In this document: one piece after another, positions 39,832 to 52,409 of the stretch | Position numbering within the stretch: the stretch's first letter is position 1 | Layout: the number at the start of each line of letters is the position of its first letter | Assembly: GCF_900188335.1 (NCBI RefSeq) | Contig: NZ_FZOY01000001.1 | Coordinates: forward strand, 248,001 to 312,000 | Length of the DNA stretch: 64,000 nucleotides | Direction of reading: 5' to 3' | Origin: Tropicimonas sediminicola | GTDB taxonomy: Bacteria; Pseudomonadota; Alphaproteobacteria; Rhodobacterales; Rhodobacteraceae | The notes under the pieces: model-generated | The model's input: the letters and a program-made list of their open reading frames with translations, nothing else | Told to the model about the DNA's origin: nothing | Database searches by the model: none | Position numbers and translations under genes: made by a program

Positions 39832-42168
39832 TCAATCCGCGGTAAGGAGCGGGGGCTTGCGCGCCGAGAGGCGCAGCTTGCCCGGTTCCTCGACGGTGAG
39901 TTCCAGCTCGCCGTCCTTGACGCCGACCTTGACGATGCCGCCCTTGGTCAGCTTGCCGAAGAGCAGTTCCTCGGCCAGCGGCTTCTTGATGTGCTCCTGG
40001 ATCACCCGGCCGAGCGGGCGGGCGCCCATCTTGTCGTCGTAGCCCTTGTCGGCCAGCCACTCGGCCGCCGGCTTGGTCAGTTCGATGGTGACGTTGCGGT
40101 CCATCAGCTGGGCTTCAAGCTGCAGCACGAACTTCTCGACCACCTGCAGGATCACCTCCTTGCCGAGCGGCGCGAAGCTGACCACCGCGTCGAGGCGGTT
40201 GCGGAATTCCGGCGTGAAGGTCCGCTCGATGGCGGCGGTGTCCTCGCCCTCGCGCTTGTCGCGGCCGAAGCCGATGGCGGCCTTGGCCATGTCCGAGGCG
40301 CCGGCGTTCGAGGTCATGATCAGGATCACGTTGCGGAAGTCCACCGACCGGCCGTTGTGGTCGGTCAGGGTGCCGTGGTCCATGACCTGCAGCAGGATGT
40401 TGAACACGTCCGGATGCGCCTTCTCGATCTCGTCGAGCAGGAGCACGCAATGCGGGTGCTGGTCGACGCCGTCGGTCAGCAGGCCGCCCTGGTCGAAGCC
40501 GACGTAGCCCGGAGGCGCGCCGATGAGGCGGGAGACCGCGTGCTTCTCCATGTATTCCGACATGTCGAAGCGCAGCAGTTCCACGCCGAGCGTGTCGGCG
40601 AGCTGCTTGGCGACCTCGGTCTTGCCGACGCCGGTGGGGCCGGCAAAGAGGTAGTTGCCGATCGGCTTCTCGGGCTCGCGCAGGCCGGCGCGGGCCAGCT
40701 TGATCGAGGCCGAGAGCGCCTCGATGGCGTTGTCCTGGCCGAACACCACGCGCTTGAGCGTGCTTTCGAGATCCTTGAGCACCTCGGCATCGTCCTTGGA
40801 GACGTTCTTGGGCGGGATGCGGGCGATCCGGGCGACCACGGCCTCGATCTCCTTGGTGCCGATGGTCTTGCGCCGCTTGCTTTCGGGCACGAGGTGCTGC
40901 GCCGCGCCGGCCTCGTCGATCACGTCGATCGCCTTGTCGGGCAGCTTGCGGTCGTTCATGTAGCGCGCCGACAGCTCCACCGCCGTCTTGATGGCGTCGG
41001 CGGTGTACTTGATGTCGTGGTGCTTCTCGAAATAGGGCTTGAGGCCCTTGAGGATCTTGACGCTGTCCTCGACCGAGGGCTCGTTGACGTCGATCTTCTG
41101 GAACCGGCGGGAGAGCGCGCGGTCCTTCTCGAAATGCTGGCGGAACTCCTTGTAGGTGGTCGAGCCCATGCAGCGCAGCTTGCCGCCCTGAAGCGCGGGC
41201 TTCAGCAGGTTGGAGGCATCCATCGCACCGCCGGAGGTGGCGCCGGCGCCGATCACGGTGTGGATCTCGTCGATGAAGAGCACGGCGTCGGGGTGGTCCT
41301 CCAACTCCGTCACAACGGCCTTGAGCCGCTCCTCGAAATCGCCGCGGTAGCGGGTGCCGGCCAGCAGCGCGCCCATGTCGAGCGAGAAGATGGTGGCGCC
41401 GGCGAGCACTTCCGGTGTCTCGCCCGAGACGATCTTGCGGGCGAGGCCCTCGGCGATGGCGGTCTTGCCGACGCCCGGGTCGCCGACCAGCAGCGGGTTG
41501 TTCTTGCGGCGGCGGCAGAGCACCTGGATGCAGCGCTCGACCTCGTGGTCGCGGCCGATCAGCGGGTCGACATCGCCCTTCTCGGCCTTGGCGTTGAGGT
41601 TCACGCAATACTTGGCGAGCGCCGATTCCTTCTGCTCCGTCTCCCCGGAGCCGCTGTCCTCGGAGCGCGAGCTGTCCTCGTCCATCTCGTTGGCGCCGGT
41701 GATCGGGCGGCTTTCGCCGAAGCTCGGGTTCTTGGCGACGCCGTGGGCGATGAAGTTCACCGCGTCGTAGCGCGTCATGTCCTGTTCCTGCAGGAAATAG
41801 GCGGCGTTCGACTCGCGTTCGGCGAAGATCGCGACCAGCACGTTGGCGCCGGTCACCTCGGTACGGCCGGAGGACTGGACGTGGATCGCGGCGCGCTGGA
41901 TCACCCGCTGGAAGGCGGCGGTGGGCACGGCTTCGGAGCCTTCCACCTCGGTGACGAGCGTTGCCAGATCCTCTTCGATATACTCGACCAGTTTCCGGCG
42001 CAGCTCCTCCAGGTCGACGTCGCAGGCCTGCATGACCTTGGCGGCGTCGGGCTCGTCGATCAGCGCGAGGAGCAGGTGCTCCAGCGTTGCCAGCTCATGG
42101 CGACGGGCATTCGCAAATCCAAGCGCGGCATGGATGGCTTGCTCGAGTGTGTTCGAAAATGACGGCAC
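39832..42168 (-). CDS. clpA: ATP-dependent Clp protease ATP-binding subunit ClpA
   Basis: A 778-residue AAA+ unfoldase that feeds proteins to ClpP. The start is GTG 42168 with AAAAGGAG upstream (MPSFSNTLEQAIHAAL). The N-domain (1-145) binds ClpS and substrates. AAA-1 has Walker A GDPGVGKT (229-236) and AAA-2 has GPTGVGKTE (about 505). An acidic linker (EMDEDSSRSEDSGSGE, 161-176) lies between N-domain and AAA-1. The usual companion clpS is not adjacent: the next upstream gene is gloB after 282 bases. Promoter details in that gap are unclear. Confidence 0.96.
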   Translation of the reverse strand: MPSFSNTLEQAIHAALGFANARRHELATLEHLLLALIDEPDAAKVMQACDVDLEELRRKLVEYIEEDLATLVTEVEGSEAVPTAAFQRVIQRAAIHVQSSGRTEVTGANVLVAIFAERESNAAYFLQEQDMTRYDAVNFIAHGVAKNPSFGESRPITGANEMDEDSSRSEDSGSGETEQKESALAKYCVNLNAKAEKGDVDPLIGRDHEVERCIQVLCRRRKNNPLLVGDPGVGKTAIAEGLARKIVSGETPEVLAGATIFSLDMGALLAGTRYRGDFEERLKAVVTELEDHPDAVLFIDEIHTVIGAGATSGGAMDASNLLKPALQGGKLRCMGSTTYKEFRQHFEKDRALSRRFQKIDVNEPSVEDSVKILKGLKPYFEKHHDIKYTADAIKTAVELSARYMNDRKLPDKAIDVIDEAGAAQHLVPESKRRKTIGTKEIEAVVARIARIPPKNVSKDDAEVLKDLESTLKRVVFGQDNAIEALSASIKLARAGLREPEKPIGNYLFAGPTGVGKTEVAKQLADTLGVELLRFDMSEYMEKHAVSRLIGAPPGYVGFDQGGLLTDGVDQHPHCVLLLDEIEKAHPDVFNILLQVMDHGTLTDHNGRSVDFRNVILIMTSNAGASDMAKAAIGFGRDKREGEDTAAIERTFTPEFRNRLDAVVSFAPLGKEVILQVVEKFVLQLEAQLMDRNVTIELTKPAAEWLADKGYDDKMGARPLGRVIQEHIKKPLAEELLFGKLTKGGIVKVGVKDGELELTVEEPGKLRLSARKPPLLTAD

Positions 42169-42450
42169 GGGGCGCGCTCCTTTTCCTGTAGGCCATGCGC
42201 GGAGGGAGGACCGCAGTCAGCCTGTGCTCTTGGTATTAAAGTTTGGTTGGTGTTGGCGCGGCTTCAAGTCTTTTTTCTCGGCGAACGCCGCTTCGTGCTG
42301 CATATGCACAAAATGTGATCGGTTCTCCGCAGAGTCCGGCGCAGCACTGGAAGGCCGCTGACGCTGAGGCAGGGCGGCGCGGGATGCCAGCATGCCCCGC
42401 GCTGCCCGATGAGTCGAGGTCCCGCCGCGGGCCACTCGCCCGGAAGGCGA

Positions 42451-43212
42451 TCAGAACGCGTCCTTGCGGCGTCGGATCTCGGCAAAGACCTCCGCGTCCG
42501 GCGCGCCGGCCATCCCCATGCGCGCCTTCATTTGCGGGTCGGTGGCGCGCAGGAACGGGTTGGTGGCCAGCTCCAGCGACAGCTCCGACGGCACGGTCGG
42601 GCGGCCGGCGGCGCGGGCGGCGGCGACGTCGGCCACGCGCTTTTTCAACGCCGGGTTGTCCGGGTCGACGGTCACCGCGAAGGCGCCGTTGGCGGCGGTG
42701 TACTCGTGGCCGGAATAGACCAGCGTCTCCGGGGGCAGGGCGGCGAGCCTGGAGAGCGAGGCCCACATGGTCCGCGCGTCGCCCTCGAAGAGCCGGCCGC
42801 AGCCGAGCGCCATCAGGCTGTCGGCGGTGAAGACCGCGCCGGGGAAGGAAAAGGCGATATGGCCGAGGGTGTGCCCTGAGACGTCGAGCACCTGCGCCTG
42901 CTCCGCTCCCACAGCGACGCTGTCGCCTTCCCGCAGGGCGAGGTCGAGCGGCGGCAGGCGGTGGGCATCGGCGGCGGCGCCGACCACGCGGGCGCCGGTC
43001 TCGGCCTTCAACTCGGCCACGCCGTCGATGTGGTCGTTGTGGTGGTGGGTGATCAGGATGTCGGTGAGCGACCAGCCGCGCTCCGCGAGGGCGGCGCGGA
43101 TCGGCGCGGCGTCGGGCACGTCCACCACGGCGGTCGCCCCGGTTCCGGCGTCGTGCAGCAGGTAGGCATAGTTGTCGGCCCGGCAGGGAACGGTGACGAT
43201 TTCGAGCGGCAT
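42451..43212 (-). CDS. gloB: Hydroxyacylglutathione hydrolase (glyoxalase II)
   Basis: A 253-residue metallo-beta-lactamase-fold enzyme that hydrolyses S-lactoylglutathione in methylglyoxal detoxification. ATG 43212 ([21 protein letters not shown]) with AAAAGGAAA upstream is the family start; the open frame runs on to 43281. Metal ligands [10 protein letters not shown] (about 52-61), [12 protein letters not shown] and [14 protein letters not shown] are complete. The C-terminal NPFLRATDP segment is the glutathione-binding part of GloB. It is divergent from a methyltransferase gene with 68 bases between. Confidence 0.94.
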   Translation of the reverse strand: MPLEIVTVPCRADNYAYLLHDAGTGATAVVDVPDAAPIRAALAERGWSLTDILITHHHNDHIDGVAELKAETGARVVGAAADAHRLPPLDLALREGDSVAVGAEQAQVLDVSGHTLGHIAFSFPGAVFTADSLMALGCGRLFEGDARTMWASLSRLAALPPETLVYSGHEYTAANGAFAVTVDPDNPALKKRVADVAAARAAGRPTVPSELSLELATNPFLRATDPQMKARMGMAGAPDAEVFAEIRRRKDAF

Positions 43213-43280
43213 GGCGTTTCCTTTTCTTCGGGAGCCGTTATGGTTGCCTCTCAAGATGGAGATGGAGCAGGCCGGGCGCA

Positions 43281-44036
43281 ATGCATCTGGATGTGCTGGA
43301 CCTGAGGGAATTCTACTACAGGACTCGGCTGGGCCGTGTCGCGCAGCGCGCCGTGCGCGATCAGCTGGAAACCTTCTGGCCGGCCTCCGAGGTGCGCGGG
43401 CAGACGGTGGTGGGGTTCGGCTTTGCCGTGCCGCTGCTGCGTCCCTACCTCGCCGTCGCCCGGCGGGTGATCGCGCTGATGCCGGCGCCGCAGGGGGTGA
43501 TGCCCTGGCCCTCGGGAATGCCCAATGTCTCGGTCCTGAGCGAAGAGACGCTCTGGCCGCTCGAGACCGGCAGCGTCGACCGGCTGGTGCTGATGCACGG
43601 GCTGGAGACCTCCGACCGCCCCTCCGACCTGCTGGAGGAGATCCACCGGGTGCTGGGGCCGGGCGGGCGCGTGGTTTTCGTGGTGCCGAACCGCTCCGGG
43701 CTCTGGGCGCGCCGCGACGCGACGCCCTTCGGCTACGGGCGGCCCTATTCGCTAGGCCAGCTCGAGACGCAGCTCCTGCGCCACGCCTTCCGCACCGAGC
43801 GCCACGCCGCGGCGCTCTATGGCCCGCCCTCGGAGCGGCGTTTCTGGCTGCGCTCCTCGGGGCTTCTGGAGCAATACGGGCGGCGGCTGTCCTCGTCGCT
43901 CGCGGGCGGGGTGTTCCTGTTCGAGGCCTCCAAGCAGATGCAGACGCCGGGTGGGGCGGCGGTCAAGGACATGGTGCGCGATCCGCTGCGCGTGCTGGAC
44001 GCGGTGAACGCGCCGTCCGGGCCGAAACCGGCCTGA
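43281..44036 (+). CDS. Class I SAM-dependent methyltransferase
   Basis: A 251-residue Methyltransf_11-type protein. [24 protein letters not shown] is the conserved start of the Rhodobacterales family next to gloB. The SAM-binding glycine motif is unusual ([15 protein letters not shown]). The acidic/post-I region and the [29 protein letters not shown] segment (about 119-147) are clear. Substrate unknown; neighbourhood with gloB is common but gives no direct hint. A hairpin with T-runs at 44190 probably ends the transcript. Confidence 0.85.
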   Translation: MHLDVLDLREFYYRTRLGRVAQRAVRDQLETFWPASEVRGQTVVGFGFAVPLLRPYLAVARRVIALMPAPQGVMPWPSGMPNVSVLSEETLWPLETGSVDRLVLMHGLETSDRPSDLLEEIHRVLGPGGRVVFVVPNRSGLWARRDATPFGYGRPYSLGQLETQLLRHAFRTERHAAALYGPPSERRFWLRSSGLLEQYGRRLSSSLAGGVFLFEASKQMQTPGGAAVKDMVRDPLRVLDAVNAPSGPKPA

Positions 44037-44189
44037 GAGCGCCACACCTGCGGTGATTCTCCTTGCCGGCCGCCGATGCGGCCCTAATTGCGCGCCTGAC
44101 GCCGGTGTTGCGCGGTTCGCGGGCGCCAGCGGCCATGTTAGCGCCGATACGAGGGCAATCTGCCGCAGAGGCACAGAATGGGGTGGTTT

Positions 44190-44209
44190 TGCCGCGCTGC
44201 GGCATTTTC
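44190..44209 (+). terminator. Bidirectional hairpin terminator
   Basis: TGCCGC/GCGGCA form a perfect stem around GCT, flanked by TTTT on the left and followed by TTTTCT. Confidence 0.7.
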
Positions 44210-44343
44210 TGTATGCAATCGCACACAATTGATGCGGGATTCTCGGCGCTTCGCAAGTTTCAGCGCCTGAGAGGGCCGATTTGATGCCGGAAATTGCCGG
44301 GCGGCGGCTGAAGAAGAGCGGTAAATTGCTTTGGTCAAGAGAG

Positions 44344-44372
44344 TTGCGAGGCCGAAACGGGTCTGTTACATC
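44344..44372 (+). promoter_or_regulatory. Candidate promoter of atpHAGDC
   Basis: TTGCGA (44344-44349), exactly 17 bases, then TACATC (44367-44372), about 95 bases before atpH. Confidence 0.5.
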
Positions 44373-44466
44373 GCTCTTCGATTTATGGGGGGAACGATGG
44401 TTGCCGCCCGAAACAGGATGCGCCCGGACAGCCGTGTACCGGTGCGCGACAACAAGAGGGGTGGAC

Positions 44467-45026
44467 GTGTCAGAAACGGCTTCGATTTCCTCCAGCATTG
44501 CCGCGCGATACGCGCAGGCGCTGTTCGAACTGGCCAAGGACGAGGGCAAGCTTGCCACTCTTGAAGCCGATACCGACTCCCTGTCGGAAGCGCTCGAGAC
44601 CTCGGACGACCTGAAGGCGATGATCGGTTCCCCGGTCTACAGCCGCGCAGAACAGGCCGCCGCGATCACCGCGGTCGCCGACAAGATGGGCCTCGATGGC
44701 GTGACCCGCAACGGCCTCGGCCTGATGGCGTCCAACCGCCGCCTGTTCGCGCTGCCGCTGGTGCTCAAGGCGCTGCGCGCAAAGATCGCCGACGAGAAGG
44801 GCGAAGTGACCGCAGAGGTGACCTCCGCCGTCCCGCTCTCCGCCGAACAATCCGGCGCCGTCGCCGAGATGCTGAAGTCCCGCTTCGGCAAGGACATCAA
44901 ACTGAACACGGCCGTGGATGAAAGCCTCATCGGCGGTCTCATCGTCAAGGTGGGCTCGAAGATGGTCGACACGTCCGTCCGCGCGAAGCTCGCCAATCTC
45001 CAGAACGCTATGAAAGAGGTCGGGTA

Positions 45027-45027
<1 letters not shown>
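44467..45027 (+). CDS. atpH: ATP synthase F1 subunit delta
   Basis: A 186-residue subunit linking F1 to the peripheral stalk. GTG 44467 ([23 protein letters not shown]) with AGAGGGG upstream is the family start. The C-terminal [32 protein letters not shown] is the OSCP signature. The stop shares the last base with the atpA ATG, so translation is coupled. It opens the atpHAGDC operon; the F0 genes are elsewhere, as usual in Rhodobacterales. Confidence 0.96.
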
Positions 45028-46565
<1,538 letters not shown>

Positions 46566-46582
46566 GGCTGAGGAACGCATAG

Positions 46583-47461
46583 ATGCCCAGCCTCAAGGAT
46601 CTCAAGAATCGGATCGATAGCGTCAAGTCGACGCGAAAGATCACGAAGGCCATGCAGATGGTGGCCGCCGCAAAACTGCGGCGGGCCCAGGATGCGGCCG
46701 AAAGCGCACGGCCTTATGCCGAGCGGATGCAGGCCGTGATGAGCGGCCTGGCCGCGGCGGTCGGCGCCAGCGAAGGCGCGCCCCGGCTTCTCGCCGGGAC
46801 GGGCTCCAACCAGGTTCACATGCTGGTCGTGATGACCTCCGAACGCGGCCTCTGCGGCGGCTTCAACTCGACGATCGTGCGGGCCGCGCGCCTCAAGATC
46901 GACGCGCTGCTTGCCGAGGGGAAGACGGTCAAGATCATCACCGTCGGCAAGAAGGGCCGCGAACAGCTCAAGCGGGACTACAAGCAGTATTTCGTGGACC
47001 ACGTCGACATGAGCGGCGTGAAGAAGCTCGGCTACGACGACGCGGCCGGGATCGCGGATGACCTGCTGGCCCGCTACGAGGCCGGAGAGTTCGACGTCTG
47101 CACCATCTTCTTCAACAAGTTCCTCTCGGTGATCAGCCAGGAGCCGCAGGTCAAGCAGATCATCCCTGCGACCTTCGAGGCCCCTGAAGAAGGCGCCGAG
47201 AGCGGCGCGCTCTACGATTACGAGCCGAGCGAAGAAGGTGTGCTGGCGGACCTGCTGCCGCGGGGGATCTCGACGCAGATCTTCACCGCGCTGCTGGAGA
47301 ACGGCGCCTCGGAAGAGGGCGCGCGGATGACCGCGATGGACAACGCGACCCGCAACGCCGGCGAGATGATCGAGAAGCTGACGATCGAGTTCAACCGCTC
47401 CCGTCAGGCCGTCATCACCAACGAGCTCATCGAAATCATTTCGGGCGCCGAGGCGCTCTGA
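46583..47461 (+). CDS. atpG: ATP synthase F1 subunit gamma
   Basis: A 292-residue central-shaft subunit. [35 protein letters not shown] at the N-terminus and the C-terminal [31 protein letters not shown] form the rotating coiled coil. The middle, [18 protein letters not shown], is the Rossmann-like part. Seventeen bases after atpA. Confidence 0.98.
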   Translation: MPSLKDLKNRIDSVKSTRKITKAMQMVAAAKLRRAQDAAESARPYAERMQAVMSGLAAAVGASEGAPRLLAGTGSNQVHMLVVMTSERGLCGGFNSTIVRAARLKIDALLAEGKTVKIITVGKKGREQLKRDYKQYFVDHVDMSGVKKLGYDDAAGIADDLLARYEAGEFDVCTIFFNKFLSVISQEPQVKQIIPATFEAPEEGAESGALYDYEPSEEGVLADLLPRGISTQIFTALLENGASEEGARMTAMDNATRNAGEMIEKLTIEFNRSRQAVITNELIEIISGAEAL

Positions 47462-47479
47462 GAAACCGGAGACACATAA

Positions 47480-48904
<1,425 letters not shown>

Positions 48905-48913
48905 GGAGGGCCC

Positions 48914-49312
48914 ATGGCCAACACGATGCAGTTCGATCTGGTAAGCCCGGAAAAGCGGCTGGCGTCGCTTGAGGCCACCCAGGTCCAGATCCCGGGCTCC
49001 GAGGGCGACATGACGGTGATGGCGGAGCATGCTCCTGTCATCACCACCCTGCGCCCCGGCCTGGTGAAGGTCACCGGCGCCGACGGCTCCGAGACCAGCT
49101 TCGCGGTGACCGGCGGCTTCGCCGAGATCAACGCCGAATCCATGTCGGTCCTGGCCGAGCGAGCCTATGTCGGCGCGGCGGAATCCCGTGCGGCGCTGGA
49201 AGGCTTTCTCGAGGACGCGCGCAAGCGCGCCGCCGAGGCCACCGGCGACACGCGGGACGTGGCGGAGAAATTCGTCGCCGACCTCGTGCACCTGATGGAA
49301 GCGATGGAGTAA
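48914..49312 (+). CDS. atpC: ATP synthase F1 subunit epsilon
   Basis: A 132-residue epsilon subunit with the N-terminal beta-sandwich (MQFDLVSPEKRLASLEATQVQIPGSEGDMTVM) and a shortened C-terminal helix. It couples rotation and damps ATP hydrolysis. AAGGAGG precedes ATG 48914. Last gene of the operon; a strong terminator follows. Confidence 0.96.
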   Translation: MANTMQFDLVSPEKRLASLEATQVQIPGSEGDMTVMAEHAPVITTLRPGLVKVTGADGSETSFAVTGGFAEINAESMSVLAERAYVGAAESRAALEGFLEDARKRAAEATGDTRDVAEKFVADLVHLMEAME

Positions 49313-49335
49313 TCCCGCGCCATTCGGACATTCCA

Positions 49336-49368
49336 GGGCCCCGCGTCTCCGGACGCGGGGCCCTTTTC
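49336..49368 (+). terminator. Terminator of the atp operon
   Basis: A perfect 12-bp stem GGGCCCCGCGTC/GACGCGGGGCCC with TCCG loop, followed by TTTTCG, 23 bases after atpC. Confidence 0.92.
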
Positions 49369-49436
49369 GTCTCCGGGCGCCCACGGCCTCGCAAGGCGTT
49401 CCAATTTATGCCGGAATATGCTGCTATCGCGACCTG

Positions 49437-49784
49437 ATGGAACGGATGCGCAATTATCTCATCGGGGTCGATCAGGGACAGAGCGTCCTGTTTTCCGATT
49501 TCCAGGATGGCGGCCCGATGTGGGCCGGAACCGGACCGCGCCAGGTGCGCGAGGCGGTGCGGTTTTCCGAGCCCTTCCGCCAGCCGCCGGTGGTGCACGC
49601 CGGTCTCGCCATGTGGGACATCGACCGCGATTCCAACCAGCGGGCCGACATCTCGGCCGAGAATGTCACCGAAACCGGCTTCGATCTGGTGTTCCGCACC
49701 TGGGGCGACACCCAGGTCGCCCGCGTCCGCGCCACGTGGCTCGCCATAGGCGAGCTGCCGCACGAGGACGACTGGAAGCTCTAG
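49437..49784 (+). CDS. H-type lectin domain protein
   Basis: A 115-residue protein consisting of a single H-type lectin domain. VRFSEPFRQPPVVHAGLAMWDIDRDSNQRADISAENVTETGFDLVFRTWGDTQVARVRATW has the PF...P.V spacing, the NVTETGF turn and the WGDT...W end typical of the fold, which in eukaryotes binds GalNAc as a hexamer. No signal peptide is present, so a cytosolic or non-classical role is likely in bacteria. The first Met (49437) or the one three codons later (49446) are both possible. It follows the atp terminator by about 70 bases. Confidence 0.8.
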   Translation: MERMRNYLIGVDQGQSVLFSDFQDGGPMWAGTGPRQVREAVRFSEPFRQPPVVHAGLAMWDIDRDSNQRADISAENVTETGFDLVFRTWGDTQVARVRATWLAIGELPHEDDWKL

Positions 49785-49802
49785 GGCAGGGGCGCGGCCC
49801 TG

Positions 49803-49836
49803 CTTCTTCTGTCCTGAAATACCCCCGCCGGAGGCA
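49803..49836. repeat. Intergenic hairpin repeat, copy 2
   Basis: CTTCTTCT, nine variable bases, then TACCCCCGCCGGAGGCA. Same 34-base length and identical ends as 12650-12683. It lies between the lectin gene and convergent prs. A weaker relative (GTCTTCTTGGTGAAAATTCC) is at 18528 after the ankyrin gene. Confidence 0.65.
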
Positions 49837-49883
49837 CCCGCGCGTCAGCGCGGGCCCTCGGGCCCGGGTCCGCTGCGTGGCGG

Positions 49884-50894
49884 TCAGTAGGTGCCTTCGT
49901 AGATCGCCGCCAGCGCCTCGTGGTCGAACAGCGACGACACCGAGGTGCCGTTCCAGATGTTGAGGATCGCCTGGGCGAACATCGGCGCGGTGGGCACGAT
50001 GCGGATGTTCTCCGCCTTCTGCACCGCTTCTGTGGGCTCGATGGAATCGGTGATGACGAGGGATTTCATCGACGATTTGGTGATCCGGTCCACCGCCGGG
50101 CCGCTCAGCACGCCGTGGGTGATGTAGGAATGGACTTCCTTGGCGCCGGCATCCATCAGCACGTCCGCCGCCTTGCAGAGCGTTCCGGCGGTGTCGCAGA
50201 TGTCGTCGACGATGATGCAGGTCTGGCCCTTCACGTCGCCGATCACGGTCATCTCGGCGACCTCGCCGGCCTTTTCGCGGCGCTTGTCCACGATGGCCAG
50301 CGCGCTGCCGGTGCGTTTCGCCAGTTCCCGGGCGCGGGCCACGCCGCCGACGTCGGGGCTGATCACGGTGAGCTTGTCGAGCTTCTTCTTGAACTTGTGG
50401 CGGATATCGAGCGCGAAGACCGGCGCGGCGTAGAGGTTGTCCACCGGGATGTCGAAGAAGCCTTGGATCTGGGTTGCGTGCAGGTCCATCGTGAGGACCC
50501 GGTCGATCCCGCTCACGTCGATCATGTTGGCCACGAGCTTGGCCGAGATCGGGGTGCGTGCCTTGGTGCGCCGGTCCTGGCGGGCATAGCCGAAATACGG
50601 GATCACTGCGGTGATGCGGGCCGCCGAGGAGCGCCGCAGCGCGTCCGACATGATCAGCAGCTCCATCAGGTTGTCGTTGGCCGGGTTCGAGGTCGGCTGG
50701 ATGATGAACATGTCCTCGCCGCGGACGTTCTCGTAGACCTCGACGAAGATCTCCTGGTCGTTGAACCGCTCGACGCGGGCGTCGACGAGCCCGACGGACA
50801 TGCCGCGGCTCATCGAGACGCGGCGCGAGATCGCCTGCGCCAATGGCAGGTTGGCATTGCCGGAGATCAGCTTCGGCTGGGTGTGGTTTGGCAT
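49884..50894 (-). CDS. prs: Ribose-phosphate pyrophosphokinase
   Basis: A 336-residue PRPP synthase, which transfers pyrophosphate from ATP to ribose 5-phosphate for nucleotide, His and Trp synthesis. [21 protein letters not shown] is the N-terminal opening. [25 protein letters not shown] and [20 protein letters not shown] are the ATP and PRPP segments, and [22 protein letters not shown] the PRPP-binding motif. GGAG precedes ATG 50894. Length is the one common in Rhodobacterales. Confidence 0.97.
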   Translation of the reverse strand: MPNHTQPKLISGNANLPLAQAISRRVSMSRGMSVGLVDARVERFNDQEIFVEVYENVRGEDMFIIQPTSNPANDNLMELLIMSDALRRSSAARITAVIPYFGYARQDRRTKARTPISAKLVANMIDVSGIDRVLTMDLHATQIQGFFDIPVDNLYAAPVFALDIRHKFKKKLDKLTVISPDVGGVARARELAKRTGSALAIVDKRREKAGEVAEMTVIGDVKGQTCIIVDDICDTAGTLCKAADVLMDAGAKEVHSYITHGVLSGPAVDRITKSSMKSLVITDSIEPTEAVQKAENIRIVPTAPMFAQAILNIWNGTSVSSLFDHEALAAIYEGTY

Positions 50895-51080
50895 GGCAGC
50901 AGGCTCCGGAGTGAACGGAATCGTGACAGGGATGTGACGTGATCGCCGTAACGCATGGGGCGCGGCTTGGAAACACCGTGTCGGCCCGACAGGCCCCCGA
51001 GTGCGGTTTTCGACACCCGATTAGGGCTTGCCCGCCACATTCCGGAGGCTAGGCTCCGCCACGCACCCCAGGAGGCCCAC

Positions 51081-51677
51081 ATGACCCAGATCGACTATTT
51101 CTTCTCGACCATCTCGCCCTTCACCTATCTCGCCGGAAACCGGCTCGAGGAAATCGCCGCCAGGCACGGCGCGACCATCGCCTACAAGCCCCTGGACATC
51201 ATCGCGCTGTTTCCCCGCACCGGCGGCATTCCGGTGAAGGACCGGCATCCCGCGCGGCTCGAATACCGGATGCAGGAGCTGCAACGCGGCGCGAAGAAGG
51301 CCGGGATGCCGATGAACTTCAAGCCGGCGCATTTCCCGACCAACGCCGCGCCCTCGTCCTATGCGATCATCGCGGCCCAGAAGTCCGGCGGCGACGTGGG
51401 GCCGCTGGCCCAGGCCTTTCTGCGGGCCGTCTGGGCCGAGGAAAAGGACATCGCCGACGACGCGGTGGTGCGCGAGTGCCTCGGGAATTGCGGCTTCGAT
51501 CCGAGCCTCGCCGATTCCGGTCTCCTGACCGGGGCCGAGACCTATGCCGCCAACCTCGAGGAAGCGGTGAACCGGGGCGTTTTCGGCGCGCCTTTCTACA
51601 TTACCGGCGAGGATCAGCGGTTCTGGGGCCATGACCGGCTCGAGGATCTCGACGCCCATCTGGCCGGGCGTCTGTAG
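51081..51677 (+). CDS. 2-hydroxychromene-2-carboxylate isomerase-like DsbA-fold protein
   Basis: A 198-residue DsbA-fold (kappa-GST-like) protein. FFSTISPFTYLAGNRLEEIAARHGA at the N-terminus has the Ser in place of the CxxC pair, as in HCCA isomerases, and GVFGAPFYITGEDQRFWGHDRLEDLDAHL is the typical C-terminus. HCCA isomerase itself acts in naphthalene degradation, but most relatives act on other glutathione adducts, so the substrate is open. ATG 51081 has AGGAGG upstream. Divergent from prs. Confidence 0.88.
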   Translation: MTQIDYFFSTISPFTYLAGNRLEEIAARHGATIAYKPLDIIALFPRTGGIPVKDRHPARLEYRMQELQRGAKKAGMPMNFKPAHFPTNAAPSSYAIIAAQKSGGDVGPLAQAFLRAVWAEEKDIADDAVVRECLGNCGFDPSLADSGLLTGAETYAANLEEAVNRGVFGAPFYITGEDQRFWGHDRLEDLDAHLAGRL

Positions 51678-51685
51678 CGCGCGCC

Positions 51686-52321
51686 TCAGGGCGCCGGCTT
51701 GCGGGCGACGATAAAGACGGCCTTGGCCGGATCGTCGTCCGGTTGCCAGTCTCGCAGGACCTCGAAACCCGCGGCCTCGATACTCCGGTGGAGCTCCGCG
51801 CGGCCGAGCTGCGTCATCCGCGGCACCAGCCGGAGCGCCGCGGCGGCAGGCAGCAGGTAGCGGGAGACGGCATTGTCGATATCGGCGATGCAGGTCGTGC
51901 TGCTGAAGAACATGCCGCCGGGGCGCAGCATGGCGTGGATCCAGGCCAGGGCCGTGTCCGGGTCGTCGAGCAGGTGCAGGATGCTCATGGCAAGCACCGC
52001 GTCGAGGCTGGCGTCGGGCTGGTCGATCTCGTCGAAATCGGCGCAGTCGAAGGCGATGTTTTCGGTCGGGGCCGCGGCGGCCTTCTCGCGGCAGATCTCG
52101 ATCATCTTCGGCGAGGAATCGACGGCGCGGAAGCGGCGCACATGGGGCGCGTGCTCCAGCGCGGTGGTGCCGGTGCCGCAGCCGATCTCCAGCACGTCCC
52201 AGTCCGGCTGCAGGTAGGAGCGCGTGATCGCCAGCTTCTCCCGGTAGCTCTCCTCGTCGCGCACCGGCATCCGGGCGTAGCGCCGCGCGATCAGGTCCCA
52301 GAAACGGCTCCGTTTGCCCAT
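51686..52321 (-). CDS. Class I SAM-dependent methyltransferase
   Basis: A 211-residue Methyltransf_25-type enzyme starting at ATG 52321 (MGKRSRFWDLIARRYARMPV). Motif I VLEIGCGTGTTALEHA (about 43-58), then VDSSPKMIEICREKA, and DAVLAMSILHLLDDPDTAL define the SAM site. The N-terminal RFWDLIARRYARMPV is found in small methyltransferases of many proteobacteria. Substrate unknown. It lies downstream of the aldolase gene on the same strand with an 88-base gap. Confidence 0.88.
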   Translation of the reverse strand: MGKRSRFWDLIARRYARMPVRDEESYREKLAITRSYLQPDWDVLEIGCGTGTTALEHAPHVRRFRAVDSSPKMIEICREKAAAAPTENIAFDCADFDEIDQPDASLDAVLAMSILHLLDDPDTALAWIHAMLRPGGMFFSSTTCIADIDNAVSRYLLPAAAALRLVPRMTQLGRAELHRSIEAAGFEVLRDWQPDDDPAKAVFIVARKPAP

Positions 52322-52409
52322 GGCGTCCTCGTCGCTTGGCGCGGCGGCCCGCCGGGTTGGGTGGCGCCCCGGCTCCGGTGGGCCTGGCGCCCTGCGGCGC
52401 CGGTCGGCC

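Larger units (their letters stand above)
44037..44466. other. Gap before the ATP synthase operon
   Basis: 430 bases without a convincing gene; it holds the methyltransferase terminator and the atp promoter candidate. The remaining sequence is AT-richer than average and shows no other clear element. Confidence 0.6.

Noticed and set aside
44461-44466. GTG at 44461 as atpH start
   Set aside because: GTG 44467 matches the family N-terminus and has the better spaced ribosome-binding site.
44397-44564. Small ORF ([12 protein letters not shown] start) with a GGGGGG site before atpH
   Set aside because: It overlaps the conserved atpH start in another frame and its product is low-complexity basic; more likely part of the atp leader.
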